From Bdellovibrionales bacterium (GTDB taxonomy: Bacteria > Bdellovibrionota > Bdellovibrionia > Bdellovibrionales > UBA1609): a stretch of 60,207 nt of DNA. Location of the stretch: contig JANQSP010000055.1 of NCBI GenBank assembly GCA_028283955.1, forward strand, positions 1 to 60,207. The letters run 5' to 3'. The notes under the pieces are model-generated. The model was not told the origin of the DNA. It was given only the letters and a program-made list of their open reading frames with translations, and ran no database searches. Made by a program: the position numbers and the translations under genes. Positions 30,076 through 40,909 of the stretch are shown here, piece after piece. Each line of letters begins with the position of its first letter. Within the stretch, counting starts at the first letter, position 1.

Positions 30076-33000
30076 CTACTGCTGTCCTCCCCTTTGAGGT
30101 AAAGCATTTGAATTATCAAAACCGATATAACCAAAAGGATTGTTATCAACAAACCACTCACCAAATCTTTCAAACATGCCCTTCTTCTTATCTTCGGGGT
30201 CTCTGAAGTAATGATGTTGTTCATCATACCTCATATCATAAACCCCCGGGTAAAATCCTGTTCTGTTCCACACTTTAGCCTGTTGAATCACCCTTCGCAT
30301 ACCATCCGCCGGCTTGGAAACCGTATTATATGAGTTGGTATGCAATCCATACGGATCATAATCCTCCACTCCTTGTATTTTATCCGCTTCGACAAAAGCA
30401 TGAGTGAGAAAAGTGAATTTTTCCAACTCTGTTGCTCCTCTTATAGATAAAACATAAGGCCGGTTTCTAAAACTGAGTAAATTGTGAAACTGCCCCCGAT
30501 CACCCGCTATAGGTTGATAAAGATAAAAGTAGTTTTCCGTTATATAAAAAGGTTCCGCCACTTCCGCTTCGTCAATATCTTCAGAACAAAGCATCAAGCC
30601 TGATTTAATATAGGGAATCTGATGAATAAAATTATCTTTCAACTCTTCTTTCCATACCATATTTGTATCATATCCATCGAAAGCCAGGTTTTGTGCCCTT
30701 ACCACCAGACAATGACGATATTTTTTTAAGCGAATGGATATCGCAGAATGATTCACATTTAAATATAAAGACTCATCGGCAAAACGCAAAGACTGCTGCC
30801 GACGATTTTGATCTGATTCCGAACGACTGGTTTGCCAATCACTTTTTAAACCAAAACCACCAAATGAAACAACAGGACTTACAACACTCAAGGGACTCAG
30901 TATATTCTGCAGAAACTTCGGTCCCCCTCCTGCCAGTCCTAAAAAGGTAAATCCCATTCCAAGAGAAGTGGAGAAAGAACGGGACATGGACCAGGTAGCG
31001 GAGTAAGCATAATCAAAAGCCCTTTGTACATTAAAGTTTCTGGTCTGACCAAACTCATAAATAAGATCAGAATAATCAGAGCCAATATCCCCTACTATAA
31101 CTTTCTTTTCTATATGAAAGAAATTAAATGGATTAGCGACACATTTAAAATAAGGATGGCGATATGATCTAAGGGCATTTATAAAGGGCCTGGCTGTCAT
31201 GGCTCCCGACAGAGCCACCATTTGTTGATCTTCATTCGCTCTTTTCAAAGCCAGCTGCTTATCTTTATAGATAGACTGTACAACTGTATTCGGCTCCTCT
31301 TCTTCACTTTCTTCTGTCTCTTCCGAAGAAAACAGCCTCTCCCACAAAGGAGGCGGCTCGCTTACATCGTGAACCAGAAAAGGATTTTCCACAGTCAGTA
31401 AGGTTTTCTCCATTGGCAATAAACTGTATTGTTGCATAGCTCTATAAAGATCCGCATACTGTTCCTCGGCATCTTTCTCTTCTAAAAAATATTGTAAAGT
31501 CCCTTTGTAATATCTAAAATGTTCCATGTGCTTAAGGTAAATACTATCCAATTGCCTTTGTTCAAGATATTCCTGATAGAACTTATCAAACCAAAAACCA
31601 CAAAGAGAATGTAAGAACGACATGACTTCCGGTGTTTGCAAAGTGGAAGCGTGAACACCCTCCATAACCACTTTATTTAACCAGGATCTGTTCATATCAG
31701 GTATAAACATCTGCTTTATTTTTTTATCTATAGCAAAGTAATCATCCCCTTCTATAAGTTCAAAATTATTCCAAAAAGCCTGGCTGTATTCTCCATATTC
31801 ATCCACCAGCCTGCTATGAGCTTCCATATTTAATTCTTCATATGCTCTTCCCTCTTGCTCCCTTATTTGAAAATATAATTCCCGTTCCATAACACCACCC
31901 AACCGGGAATCACGTACAGCTTTCTGTTTTTCCTCATTTGCCTTATGGTTAAAGTGATATTCATTATGTAACTGAGCTGTTGCCTGCAAATCGCCTATAA
32001 AACGATTCACCAAAGTGTCATCATCCAGAGTAATGACTTTTAAACCTTCATCATTAGCAAACAAATTCATATTAAAAGCGGACCACTCTGCAGGATCATC
32101 CGGAAAAGAGATATCAGAAGTAAACCATTTATTTCTCTCACTCTCCCTGCGACTCAAATAATTTTGTTTTTGTGAAATAGATATAGGTACGGAAAAAGAC
32201 TCACTTGCCAAATTAATGAACTTCTTTCTGTCCTCCTCTAGTACCTTTTTTAGATCCGGTTCGGAAATATCCGAATTTTCCAGAAAAGCCAAAGATCCTC
32301 TTAAAATATTAATCAATTCCCTGAAAAAATTTCTTTCCTTACTATCATCACTACTCGGCCCGTTAAGAGCTGTTGAGGCAAATGTAATAGTTCCATGAAT
32401 AGTTTCGATAAGAGCGTTTTTTTGTTCTTCAAAATCAGATATTGTACTGTCATCCCACTTTGTTCCCAATAGCTTACTCATATCCTCATACAGCTTCTCA
32501 AGAACCGAACCTGTTCTTTTTATCACAGCGACAGACGTTTCACTCCATTCACCTGTGTTCACAAGGAAGGTGCTCTGTAACTTTGTAAAGAACTCATGTT
32601 CGGAAATAACCTTTTCTTCTTCTTCTGCTGCTTCTCCTTTTAGCACGACACTATACTCTTTTCCCATTTTAATAAACTGATCCAGCTGCCAGGGGTCCAT
32701 ATCCAACTGCATTTGCTCGGCACCATTACCAGTAATTTCCAGGTTCGTGTACTCATTTAACACTTTAAAAATATTCCAGTTCCTCAAATCACCAGGAACA
32801 AAAGTACCCATAAAAGGACGGGCTATTAACTCATGCTCAGTAAAAGGCACGAAAGAAGACCTGGAAGGGTCCACCTTACAAGAACCGGAATAGGTATAAT
32901 ATTTCGGATCCGTAGGTAAAAGCTGCACAATAAGACGATTGTTTGAACCTATAAAAATAAACTGATCCAGATCAAACAAAAAGTTGGTATAGGCATTAAC

Positions 33001-35457
33001 AACACTGTCTCTTACCTGTACGTATGTATCAAAATGGGTGATATACTCCAGGTGTGTGTTCATCATTTGCCCGATTTGATTGCCGTCTCTATCTATTTTC
33101 CATCCCAGATTGGTATTCCAATCATGCATCTTGTAGTATTGCTTCCTAAAACTTTCATCCTCAACAACCTGATTCCCCTTACCTGCCGTCTCTTCCGTGT
33201 GCGACTTAACAAGAATAAGGCGGAGAAAATAATAGCCTCTTCTGGAATCCTGAGAGGAGGGCCTTTGTCCTCCGGCCCCGGTAGCTATATTATCCGGACG
33301 ATCTATTTTGATTCTAAAAAGAAACAACAGATTTTGAAAAATATTGATGCCCAACCAACGATCAATAGTATAGATAAATTCAGGTGATAAACTTCTAAAG
33401 TCATGTAAAATAATTTGCGGTCGTTCCGCGCCTTTCGCCAAATGAGCTGTTCTGATAGAGCTATGCCCCAACTGAGTAATATCCTGGAAGAATACAAAGC
33501 CCCAGTGCCAGGGATTGATGGCGATCACTCTCTCCCCTTCAAAACCCCATTCCTTTTTTGAAAAAATCATCTTTCTGACGAAATAATGTTCGCGGTCATA
33601 CCATTTATGGTAAATTTTATCCATCCACTGTAAACACCCTCTTGTATCCGAGATATAGGGCGTATTTTTTAATGCCTTTCCACCCAAATCCTGCCACTCA
33701 CCCTCTTTAAAGTCGGATATATCCCAATCCTCGCTCTTCCTTACTTCAGGTATGTCAACCACCCCTCCTTCCCGAGACTGGCCATCCCTGCTAAAAAAGA
33801 CATTTTGTCGCTGAATAGTAATATGAGTATTGGGAACGGGATCATTAGTCAGAGGGTCCACAATGCATACTTCACCAACATAGCGAACGGTACGATCCAC
33901 CGGTGTGAGACATTCATTTTTCTCAACACTGATATCAGAAAAACGAAGACGATTCAGCCTCACATCCCATCCCGCTTTTCTAAAACCCTCCTCCTCTCTG
34001 CTCAACCAGGAACCCGACAGGTTATAACTATCTATGAGCGACATCTCATTAAGTGAGTTCTTCTCATAGAAAGCTTTGATGGCCGGTTCCAGCTGTAAAC
34101 TGTTTGAACCGAGGACGGCTCTTAACTTACCGGGAAAAGAAAACACACCTTCAAAAGGAAGAAAAAAATCCTTGGAATCCCCCTCCGGCTGCACCTTTAA
34201 ACCTAAAAAAGCCGGTAACCCGTAATGCTCATAAGGTACATGAAAGTAAAACTCAGAAGTTAAGTCCCTTTCCTTTGTTCCCACTGTCAATGAAGCTGAC
34301 TTAAACCCCATATCCCTATGCAAAACAATGTGCTTTCCTTTTTCATTTTTAAGAAACAAATAAGCTTTAACAGAATAACTCCCACGATTTAAAGGAAGAA
34401 GTTCCAGCTCATTCCTGTAATTCCTCACCTGAATTCTCAGTGGCATTTGCAAACGAACCTTAAAGAAACGACCTGGAGGGTCACAATTCTCCTTTATATC
34501 AGCATGACATACTCTAAACTGCTTGAGAGCATTCAGGTGCTCCTCAGAATGATCTTTTTGAACAAGCACATACTCCTGACTAATATTGGCGTCTATCTCA
34601 TTTAACAAAAGACGTGGACGAGGTGCCTTACTTTCAAAATGAGAGATAACACTGGATAAACTTCTTTTTTTATAATCACATAACTGGCAATCTATATCGT
34701 TATTATTTTCAGTACAAAAGCGGCACTGAGGAATATCCTCCTCTTTTAAACTGATGAGCGTCTTCTTTTGATCAATAGCACCAGGGTGGGATAGCAGATC
34801 CACCAATTGAAGTTCAAGAGCCGATCCGGACGGATCCAAAGAAAGCCAGGGGTTTACCGCCATAGGTACGGTAAAAGTACCTTTATGTTTCCCCGTACCT
34901 TCAAAAGTTCTTTCATAACGAAACCATACAGACCGGTTTACAGGATGATAAGGATATACCTCCGTCCATTTAAAACAACCACTGGAATCTGTTCTAATCT
35001 GAATACAGGACTTATTGGATGACAGCAGGAAAGAGTCACTTTCGGAGCACTCCGTATCCTTATCAGATCTCTCTTTATTTCCGGTATTTCCACTCGTTCT
35101 TTTTGAATGAGACGCTGAGTTTTCCTTTTTACTTAAACCAAAATTCTCATGAAAATGAATTTTAAAAAGACTATTCTGTATAGTATTATCCTGATGAACA
35201 TGATCTCTAAAACAGGCTGTATAAAATATTTGAATCTCTTCCGGCAAACCATTTACTCTGGTAGCAACAACCCGACCTTTTACTTCATCTACAATAAATC
35301 TGGCATTATTCGTATTATCATCAACAGTAGATCTTCTTGTGTCATCCCCAAAAAGAAAAGAACAGGAGGCAAGTAATAGAAATAAAGATACTGTGAACAG
35401 GCGAAACAGGATCAAAGGCATTTGGTAATCCAAGTAGCTATTTTGTAAAGTTTTCAC
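30076..35457 (-). CDS. Giant (1793 aa) lipoprotein of unknown function
   Basis: Lipobox LFLLLASCSF; very long uninterrupted ORF; two N-terminal repeat domains (see findings). Confidence 0.8.
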   Translation of the reverse strand: MKTLQNSYLDYQMPLILFRLFTVSLFLLLASCSFLFGDDTRRSTVDDNTNNARFIVDEVKGRVVATRVNGLPEEIQIFYTACFRDHVHQDNTIQNSLFKIHFHENFGLSKKENSASHSKRTSGNTGNKERSDKDTECSESDSFLLSSNKSCIQIRTDSSGCFKWTEVYPYHPVNRSVWFRYERTFEGTGKHKGTFTVPMAVNPWLSLDPSGSALELQLVDLLSHPGAIDQKKTLISLKEEDIPQCRFCTENNNDIDCQLCDYKKRSLSSVISHFESKAPRPRLLLNEIDANISQEYVLVQKDHSEEHLNALKQFRVCHADIKENCDPPGRFFKVRLQMPLRIQVRNYRNELELLPLNRGSYSVKAYLFLKNEKGKHIVLHRDMGFKSASLTVGTKERDLTSEFYFHVPYEHYGLPAFLGLKVQPEGDSKDFFLPFEGVFSFPGKLRAVLGSNSLQLEPAIKAFYEKNSLNEMSLIDSYNLSGSWLSREEEGFRKAGWDVRLNRLRFSDISVEKNECLTPVDRTVRYVGEVCIVDPLTNDPVPNTHITIQRQNVFFSRDGQSREGGVVDIPEVRKSEDWDISDFKEGEWQDLGGKALKNTPYISDTRGCLQWMDKIYHKWYDREHYFVRKMIFSKKEWGFEGERVIAINPWHWGFVFFQDITQLGHSSIRTAHLAKGAERPQIILHDFRSLSPEFIYTIDRWLGINIFQNLLFLFRIKIDRPDNIATGAGGQRPSSQDSRRGYYFLRLILVKSHTEETAGKGNQVVEDESFRKQYYKMHDWNTNLGWKIDRDGNQIGQMMNTHLEYITHFDTYVQVRDSVVNAYTNFLFDLDQFIFIGSNNRLIVQLLPTDPKYYTYSGSCKVDPSRSSFVPFTEHELIARPFMGTFVPGDLRNWNIFKVLNEYTNLEITGNGAEQMQLDMDPWQLDQFIKMGKEYSVVLKGEAAEEEEKVISEHEFFTKLQSTFLVNTGEWSETSVAVIKRTGSVLEKLYEDMSKLLGTKWDDSTISDFEEQKNALIETIHGTITFASTALNGPSSDDSKERNFFRELINILRGSLAFLENSDISEPDLKKVLEEDRKKFINLASESFSVPISISQKQNYLSRRESERNKWFTSDISFPDDPAEWSAFNMNLFANDEGLKVITLDDDTLVNRFIGDLQATAQLHNEYHFNHKANEEKQKAVRDSRLGGVMERELYFQIREQEGRAYEELNMEAHSRLVDEYGEYSQAFWNNFELIEGDDYFAIDKKIKQMFIPDMNRSWLNKVVMEGVHASTLQTPEVMSFLHSLCGFWFDKFYQEYLEQRQLDSIYLKHMEHFRYYKGTLQYFLEEKDAEEQYADLYRAMQQYSLLPMEKTLLTVENPFLVHDVSEPPPLWERLFSSEETEESEEEEPNTVVQSIYKDKQLALKRANEDQQMVALSGAMTARPFINALRSYRHPYFKCVANPFNFFHIEKKVIVGDIGSDYSDLIYEFGQTRNFNVQRAFDYAYSATWSMSRSFSTSLGMGFTFLGLAGGGPKFLQNILSPLSVVSPVVSFGGFGLKSDWQTSRSESDQNRRQQSLRFADESLYLNVNHSAISIRLKKYRHCLVVRAQNLAFDGYDTNMVWKEELKDNFIHQIPYIKSGLMLCSEDIDEAEVAEPFYITENYFYLYQPIAGDRGQFHNLLSFRNRPYVLSIRGATELEKFTFLTHAFVEADKIQGVEDYDPYGLHTNSYNTVSKPADGMRRVIQQAKVWNRTGFYPGVYDMRYDEQHHYFRDPEDKKKGMFERFGEWFVDNNPFGYIGFDNSNALPQRGGQQ

Positions 35458-35748
35458 AAATAAACCCAGGGGGGAAATTAAAGCACAAACCCTGCTTTCA
35501 CAGATGCTATAGAAAATTTTTTTTCCTAAATCAAGGGGGGTAATAAAATTTACAAAAAGACAATAATTCCTTGACTTAATATTATCATTTCATTTTGGCT
35601 GCTCTAACAGAGAAGACGATGTTCATCTCATATATAAAGCTTGTGAAGAAACAGGACTTTTTACCTTCCGCCCTGGAAAAGAACTAACAGCTGTCTTTAC
35701 AAAAATAAAAGTGACAAAATATTAAAGAACTTTAGATATAATATCAGA

Positions 35749-36903
35749 TTATAGAGACGAGTAACGGGAACTCACAAAAACCATAAAAGAGTGCTGCCGA
35801 TCCCCTATAGAAGAAGGACTGACAACACTTTGTTGAATAGGATCAGATAAAATATAACGAAAACCCAATTCAAAATTTCCTTTCGGAAAAAAAGACTTTA
35901 GTTCCATCAAAAAACCTGTCCTGTCATTATGTCCATACTTCTCTTCGTTAAAATACGCCGGAGCCGAATCAGAATTATTATAAAAATACTCCACACGGGA
36001 ATAGATTTTAGCGAATTTCCAAAAGTCCATATCCAAAATACCATATACTCTCTCTCCCCAAGCTCTTTCAATAGGGGCCCCCATATTCATCAAACCATTG
36101 TAACCAAGAGAGAAATATATTTCCGGTGTAATCCTGATCTGCGAACTAAAATCGAAATTAACCCCGTAATATGAATAAACAAACTCAGCACTGTTTCGAG
36201 TCCCGGAAATAGTATTTCCATAACCTTTACTCTCATATGCGATAACAGCAGGTAAACTGTTAAAATAAAAGCCCGTGACATGACCTTTAAAAGAATAGTA
36301 GTCGGAAGGAATCCATTCACTATAAGTAAAGAGAGAAGTGAAAAAAGGACTGTCTTCAATCTCATTACTTCTTCTGAAAGAGTTCACGATAGAGGGGGCA
36401 CTCAGCTGAAGAACTGTCTGCACCTCATACTTTTCCTTTATATAAGAGTAAGCTAACAAAGCGGACAAAAAAGACTGATCCGACACCAGGAGCGGAGCGC
36501 TCAGATAATCCTGGTTAATAGCACCTATTTGAAAACTAAAACGTTCTAATGGCCTGATCTCAAAAAAGCCCTGGTGCATCTGTATAACTGAAGACTCAGA
36601 ACGAACAAAACGAAGATGTTGAACCTCCCCTTCCTTTACAACCAGGTAAGGTTCAAAATAACCGAACATATAAGAATTAAATTCCAGGTTAAACTTTCCA
36701 TACAGTTTAATCTTCATCAAACGTTCAAATTTTGAATTGTTTTTGAGGACAGTCCCCTCAACATGAGTTTTCCAATAGCTATTCACTTTAAAATCAGAAG
36801 AGATTTCCTCATCATCCACTTTATAGAAGTGACTATCCTGGAGTTGCGCTTGAACCACGCTGGAAAAACCGGAGATGCAAAAAAGCAACACTAACTTTTT
36901 CAA
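35749..36903 (-). CDS. Predicted outer-membrane beta-barrel protein
   Basis: Signal peptide MKKLVLLFCISGFSSVVQAQ; alternating aromatic strands. Confidence 0.6.
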   Translation of the reverse strand: MKKLVLLFCISGFSSVVQAQLQDSHFYKVDDEEISSDFKVNSYWKTHVEGTVLKNNSKFERLMKIKLYGKFNLEFNSYMFGYFEPYLVVKEGEVQHLRFVRSESSVIQMHQGFFEIRPLERFSFQIGAINQDYLSAPLLVSDQSFLSALLAYSYIKEKYEVQTVLQLSAPSIVNSFRRSNEIEDSPFFTSLFTYSEWIPSDYYSFKGHVTGFYFNSLPAVIAYESKGYGNTISGTRNSAEFVYSYYGVNFDFSSQIRITPEIYFSLGYNGLMNMGAPIERAWGERVYGILDMDFWKFAKIYSRVEYFYNNSDSAPAYFNEEKYGHNDRTGFLMELKSFFPKGNFELGFRYILSDPIQQSVVSPSSIGDRQHSFMVFVSSRYSSL

Positions 36904-37108
36904 TTGTGATATAACCCCTTCAACCTTAATCTATAGGTTGAAAACACAGGCATCAAAAGTAAAAAAAGCCACGTTACACCAAACAACTTTGCCCTTATTT
37001 CTTCTTAAATCCCATTTCGAAAAGGATAAAGGAATAAAACACTTCTTAACAAACACCTAACATTTATCTGGACAATACGATAATCAAAAAATTGACGCAA
37101 AAGGATTG

Positions 37109-37174
37109 CTACGCCGCTCCTTTGATGGCAACACCAGCCAAAGAACCCAACGCAACGTTTAATATACCTCTCAT
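37109..37174 (-). CDS. Putative 21-aa peptide MRGILNVALGSLAGVAIKGAA overlapping the mpl stop by ATGA
   Basis: Read from sequence: ATG at 37174 overlaps the mpl TGA; TAG at 37109-37111. An AGAGG lies about 10 nt upstream. Confidence 0.35.
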   Translation of the reverse strand: MRGILNVALGSLAGVAIKGAA

Positions 37175-38637
37175 ACACTTAAAGCCTCTTTCAATAGAGA
37201 GTAGATACCCCCAAAGTCCCCATTACTCATAGTTAAAATCACATCCCCTTTTAGTACTTTCTGTTTCACAAGACCAACCATCTGCTCTACATCTTCAGCG
37301 TAAAAAGCTCTCTTTTTCTCCTTCTTCTGTCTATTCAAATTATCAACCAGCAGCTTCGAAGAAAAGCGCTCTGATTCGGCAACAGAAGAAGCATTATAAG
37401 CTTTCATACAAAAAACCAAATCAGCTTGCGATAAAGCATTTTGATAATCTTTTTGAAAAATATTTCTTCGGGAGGTATTGGATCGAGGTTCAAACAAAGC
37501 CAGAATGCGACGGCCTGAATACATTTCCCGTGCGGATTTTAACACAGACAGAACCGCTGTAGGATGATGAGCAAAATCCTCAATTAAAGTTATTCCGGAA
37601 AAGTGACCCAAAACCTGAAATCTTCTTCTGACCCCCTGAAACCTTTTTAAAGCCGACAGCACCTTTTCCTTATTGAGGTTAAGGACACAAGACAACACCC
37701 ATACAGATAAAACATTTAGAGCATTATGTTCACCCGGCAAGGGAGTCCGGATTTCCACCGTTTCCCCTTCCGGGTCTTTCACCTGTAACAACTGTCCTTC
37801 ACCGGGAACAGGTGTTCTTTTCACCAGGTGCCAGTCTCCTTCGTTTGTACCGTAGGTAATCACTTTCTGATCCGTAATAGAAATAAGCTTTTTTACCAAA
37901 GGAGAATCAATACCCGCTATTAAACAGGAAGAAGCGGAAATTTTCTTTTTCATTAAAAGCCGAAAGGCCTGCTCCACATCCTTTATATCTCTATAAATAT
38001 CCGCATGATCAAATTCGATATTACTTAATAAAGTATATGTGGAATGATAGTGAACACATTTCGGTGTTTTCTCAAAAAAAGCCGTATCATACTCATCCCC
38101 CTCCACGACAAACCAATTGGAGTCACTGAAATGAAATCCCTTTTTAAAGTTTTCAGACACACCTCCAATCATGAAGCCCGGATCCAATCCACATTCATGC
38201 AACACCCAGGCAACCAAACAGGAGATAGTGGTCTTTCCATGTGTCCCACAAACCATAACGGTATTTTTTTCTCCAATGACAAAAGAATTAAGGGCTTCCG
38301 GTAAACTGATATAAGGAAGACCGGAAGACAACAGCGCCTGAGTTTCCGGTAGGTTGCGGGAGATAACATTTCCCACCACGACCAGATCCAAGCCGGCATG
38401 AATATTTTGAGCCTCGTACCCTTTGACAGTGGAAATTCTCATCTTTCTTAATTCATCTGATATAGGAGGATAAAAGTGGCGATCACTGCCGCAAATATTA
38501 TACCCTTTTTCTTTTAACAAACCGGCCAAAGAAGACATGGCTGTCCCGCATATTCCCATAATATGAATTTCTGCATCAGATTTAAGGTCTATATAGGAAG
38601 TCTCAGCAGACGAACCACGGTGAATTTTTAATTTCAA
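37171..38637 (-). CDS. mpl: UDP-N-acetylmuramate:L-alanyl-gamma-D-glutamyl-meso-diaminopimelate ligase
   Basis: IHIMGICGTAMSSLAGLLKEKGYNICGSD, VCGTHGKTTISCLVAWVL, EDFAHHPTAV. Confidence 0.93.
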   Translation of the reverse strand: MKLKIHRGSSAETSYIDLKSDAEIHIMGICGTAMSSLAGLLKEKGYNICGSDRHFYPPISDELRKMRISTVKGYEAQNIHAGLDLVVVGNVISRNLPETQALLSSGLPYISLPEALNSFVIGEKNTVMVCGTHGKTTISCLVAWVLHECGLDPGFMIGGVSENFKKGFHFSDSNWFVVEGDEYDTAFFEKTPKCVHYHSTYTLLSNIEFDHADIYRDIKDVEQAFRLLMKKKISASSCLIAGIDSPLVKKLISITDQKVITYGTNEGDWHLVKRTPVPGEGQLLQVKDPEGETVEIRTPLPGEHNALNVLSVWVLSCVLNLNKEKVLSALKRFQGVRRRFQVLGHFSGITLIEDFAHHPTAVLSVLKSAREMYSGRRILALFEPRSNTSRRNIFQKDYQNALSQADLVFCMKAYNASSVAESERFSSKLLVDNLNRQKKEKKRAFYAEDVEQMVGLVKQKVLKGDVILTMSNGDFGGIYSLLKEALSV

Positions 38638-38652
38638 AAATATTCCCCTTAT

Positions 38653-39819
38653 TTAAGAAAAAGATCGAATGCGTTTCACAGAATCAACAAGATCGGATAT
38701 AAATCGATTCAGATGCTCTTTGCTCACTCCCAAACCCAGACTGATTCGAATAGCCATACGAGCTTCTTCTTCACTCAATCCCATAGCCACCAAAACACCA
38801 CTGGGATTAAGACTCCCTGAATGACAGGCCGACCCGACACTGAAAGCATATCCCTTTAAATCCATATTCATTAAAAGAGTCTCTCCCTGTACCTCGGGAA
38901 TATGAATACAGGAGGTATTGCCCAAGCGCTTCCCTTTTTTTCCTAAAACCTTTGCTCCGGAAACAGAGGATAAAATATTTTGTTCCATCTCATCTCTCAT
39001 TTGCTCCAACTGTTTAAACTCTTTTAAAATTTCTTCTCCTCTTTGAGCTACAGCTCCAAAACAAGCCATTCCCAACACATTTTCTGTTCCCGCGCGACGA
39101 TTTCTCTCCTGCGGCCCCCCATGTATCAGATTGCCAGGCAACAAACCTTTTCTACAGTAAAGGACACCCGCCCCTTTTAAAGCATAAAACTTATGAGCTG
39201 AAAAACCGGCTGTATCCACACCTAACTTGGATAAATTAAAATGAACTTTCCCTAAAGCCTGAACAGCATCACAATGGAAAAAAGCCCCTACTTTATGAGC
39301 CATTTTTACTAATTTGGAAACAGGAAATAAATTACCTGTTTCATTATTCGCATACATTATAGATACCATAAACGTTTTTTCACTTAAAGCAGACTCATAG
39401 GCGGATAAATCCAACTCACCCTGTATGGATACGGGGACATATTTTACCTTCATCCCTTTTATCCGCAAAGCCTCCACAGGAGCTTTTACACTGGGGTGTT
39501 CCACATTAGATATAACAATCTCATCTCGTTTCGGATCCTGAGGAAAATATTTCTCATACAGGCCTTTGATGGCCATATTATTGGCTTCACTGCCACCGCT
39601 GGTGGCTATCAACTCCAGAGGATGACACCCCATAAACTCCGCTAAATGAAGCTTGGAAGACCAGAATAGAGAGCGTGCATTCTGACCAATTTGATGCACA
39701 GAGCTTGGATTACCCCACAATGATAACCATTCTTGAATTTTCCGACTGAGAAATGAGGCGGGAGGAGTGGTTGCATTATAGTCTAAATAAACACGTCTTT
39801 CGTCCTGTAAAGTGTACAT
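38653..39819 (-). CDS. Cysteine desulfurase, NifS/IscS family
   Basis: VYLDYNATTPP, HCDAVQALGK, FSAHKFYALKGAGVLY, GSACHSGS. Start probably at MYTLQDERR (39819). Confidence 0.92.
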   Translation of the reverse strand: MYTLQDERRVYLDYNATTPPASFLSRKIQEWLSLWGNPSSVHQIGQNARSLFWSSKLHLAEFMGCHPLELIATSGGSEANNMAIKGLYEKYFPQDPKRDEIVISNVEHPSVKAPVEALRIKGMKVKYVPVSIQGELDLSAYESALSEKTFMVSIMYANNETGNLFPVSKLVKMAHKVGAFFHCDAVQALGKVHFNLSKLGVDTAGFSAHKFYALKGAGVLYCRKGLLPGNLIHGGPQERNRRAGTENVLGMACFGAVAQRGEEILKEFKQLEQMRDEMEQNILSSVSGAKVLGKKGKRLGNTSCIHIPEVQGETLLMNMDLKGYAFSVGSACHSGSLNPSGVLVAMGLSEEEARMAIRISLGLGVSKEHLNRFISDLVDSVKRIRSFS

Positions 39820-39931
39820 ATAAAAGGAAAAGTACCACACAGGGTGTATCGAAATCAGCACATATTTAAGAAAAACCCCTTTTTTTCCGAAAAATAAAAA
39901 AACTTTAACACTACGAAGAAAGAGCCAATTT

Positions 39932-40903
39932 ATGGAAAAAGAATGGCTAAAACAACTTAATCTTCCTGAAGAAGACTATCAAGAATGGAAAAACTCTTCT
40001 CAAGAGGACAGCTTTCCTGTCTGGGCTTTAAAAAATAAAAAGCTGCATCCGGACAAGTACATAGATTGGGCTACACATCATTATAAAATACCTTTTCTCA
40101 AAAGCTCTTTTTTTCATGATATTACACCAAACCAGCCACTTTGGAACCGTAATAAAGACCGTGAAGACTGGAATGAAAGCTTTGTACCCCTGTACGAATG
40201 GGATTCAACCCTGTTCGCAGGATGTATCAAGCCTCCCGACAAAACCAAGGACCCCAACATAGTACCTGTTCTTGCTCTACCAAACAATTTGGAGATTTTC
40301 TGGCATAAAATCAAAAAAATTTCCGCATCTGAAAAACCCTTTTACGGTTCAGACAATCCAACGACACCGGAAAGTAATACCCAAAAACAATCAGGGTTCT
40401 TCTTAAAATCAACTATATTACTTAATTCATTTATTAATAGAACCATTCTTACACAATTAAGACCTACTAACGAAAATAAGGTGTATGAGCAAATCCTTAC
40501 TATTGCAGAAAAATACTTCATTGGTGCCATCATTTTCTCATATCAAGATAACGAATTTAAACCAGTGGAATGGACGGAATCAGTAGCAGGCCCTGCTACA
40601 CCGGTAAAAACAGATAAGCCTTCCATATTCAAAATGATTATCAAATCCAGAAGTTCTTACCATGGATTTATTGTCGATAACCCCGAACACCAGAACTTTT
40701 TTACACCACGAGGGTTTAGCGAACTCCCCAAGCACGTAACCCTTGTACCTGTATTCAACAGTTCAAAAAATATGATAGGGGCTTTTATGGGAATATCCAA
40801 CAGAGTTATTCATCAAAAACACCTTCATGAAGTTACAGGGTGGACAAAACCTCTTGCAAAAATACTTATAGAAGAAGAAAAAAATTATAAAGCCGCAGCT
40901 TAA
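39932..40903 (+). CDS. Uncharacterised protein with MshEN/GspE-N-like N-terminus and possible GAF-like C-terminus
   Basis: 'LHPDKYIDWATHHYKIPFL' resembles MshEN; C-terminal ~150 aa has GAF-like alternation. Confidence 0.4.
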   Translation: MEKEWLKQLNLPEEDYQEWKNSSQEDSFPVWALKNKKLHPDKYIDWATHHYKIPFLKSSFFHDITPNQPLWNRNKDREDWNESFVPLYEWDSTLFAGCIKPPDKTKDPNIVPVLALPNNLEIFWHKIKKISASEKPFYGSDNPTTPESNTQKQSGFFLKSTILLNSFINRTILTQLRPTNENKVYEQILTIAEKYFIGAIIFSYQDNEFKPVEWTESVAGPATPVKTDKPSIFKMIIKSRSSYHGFIVDNPEHQNFFTPRGFSELPKHVTLVPVFNSSKNMIGAFMGISNRVIHQKHLHEVTGWTKPLAKILIEEEKNYKAAA

Positions 40904-40909
40904 CCTTTT

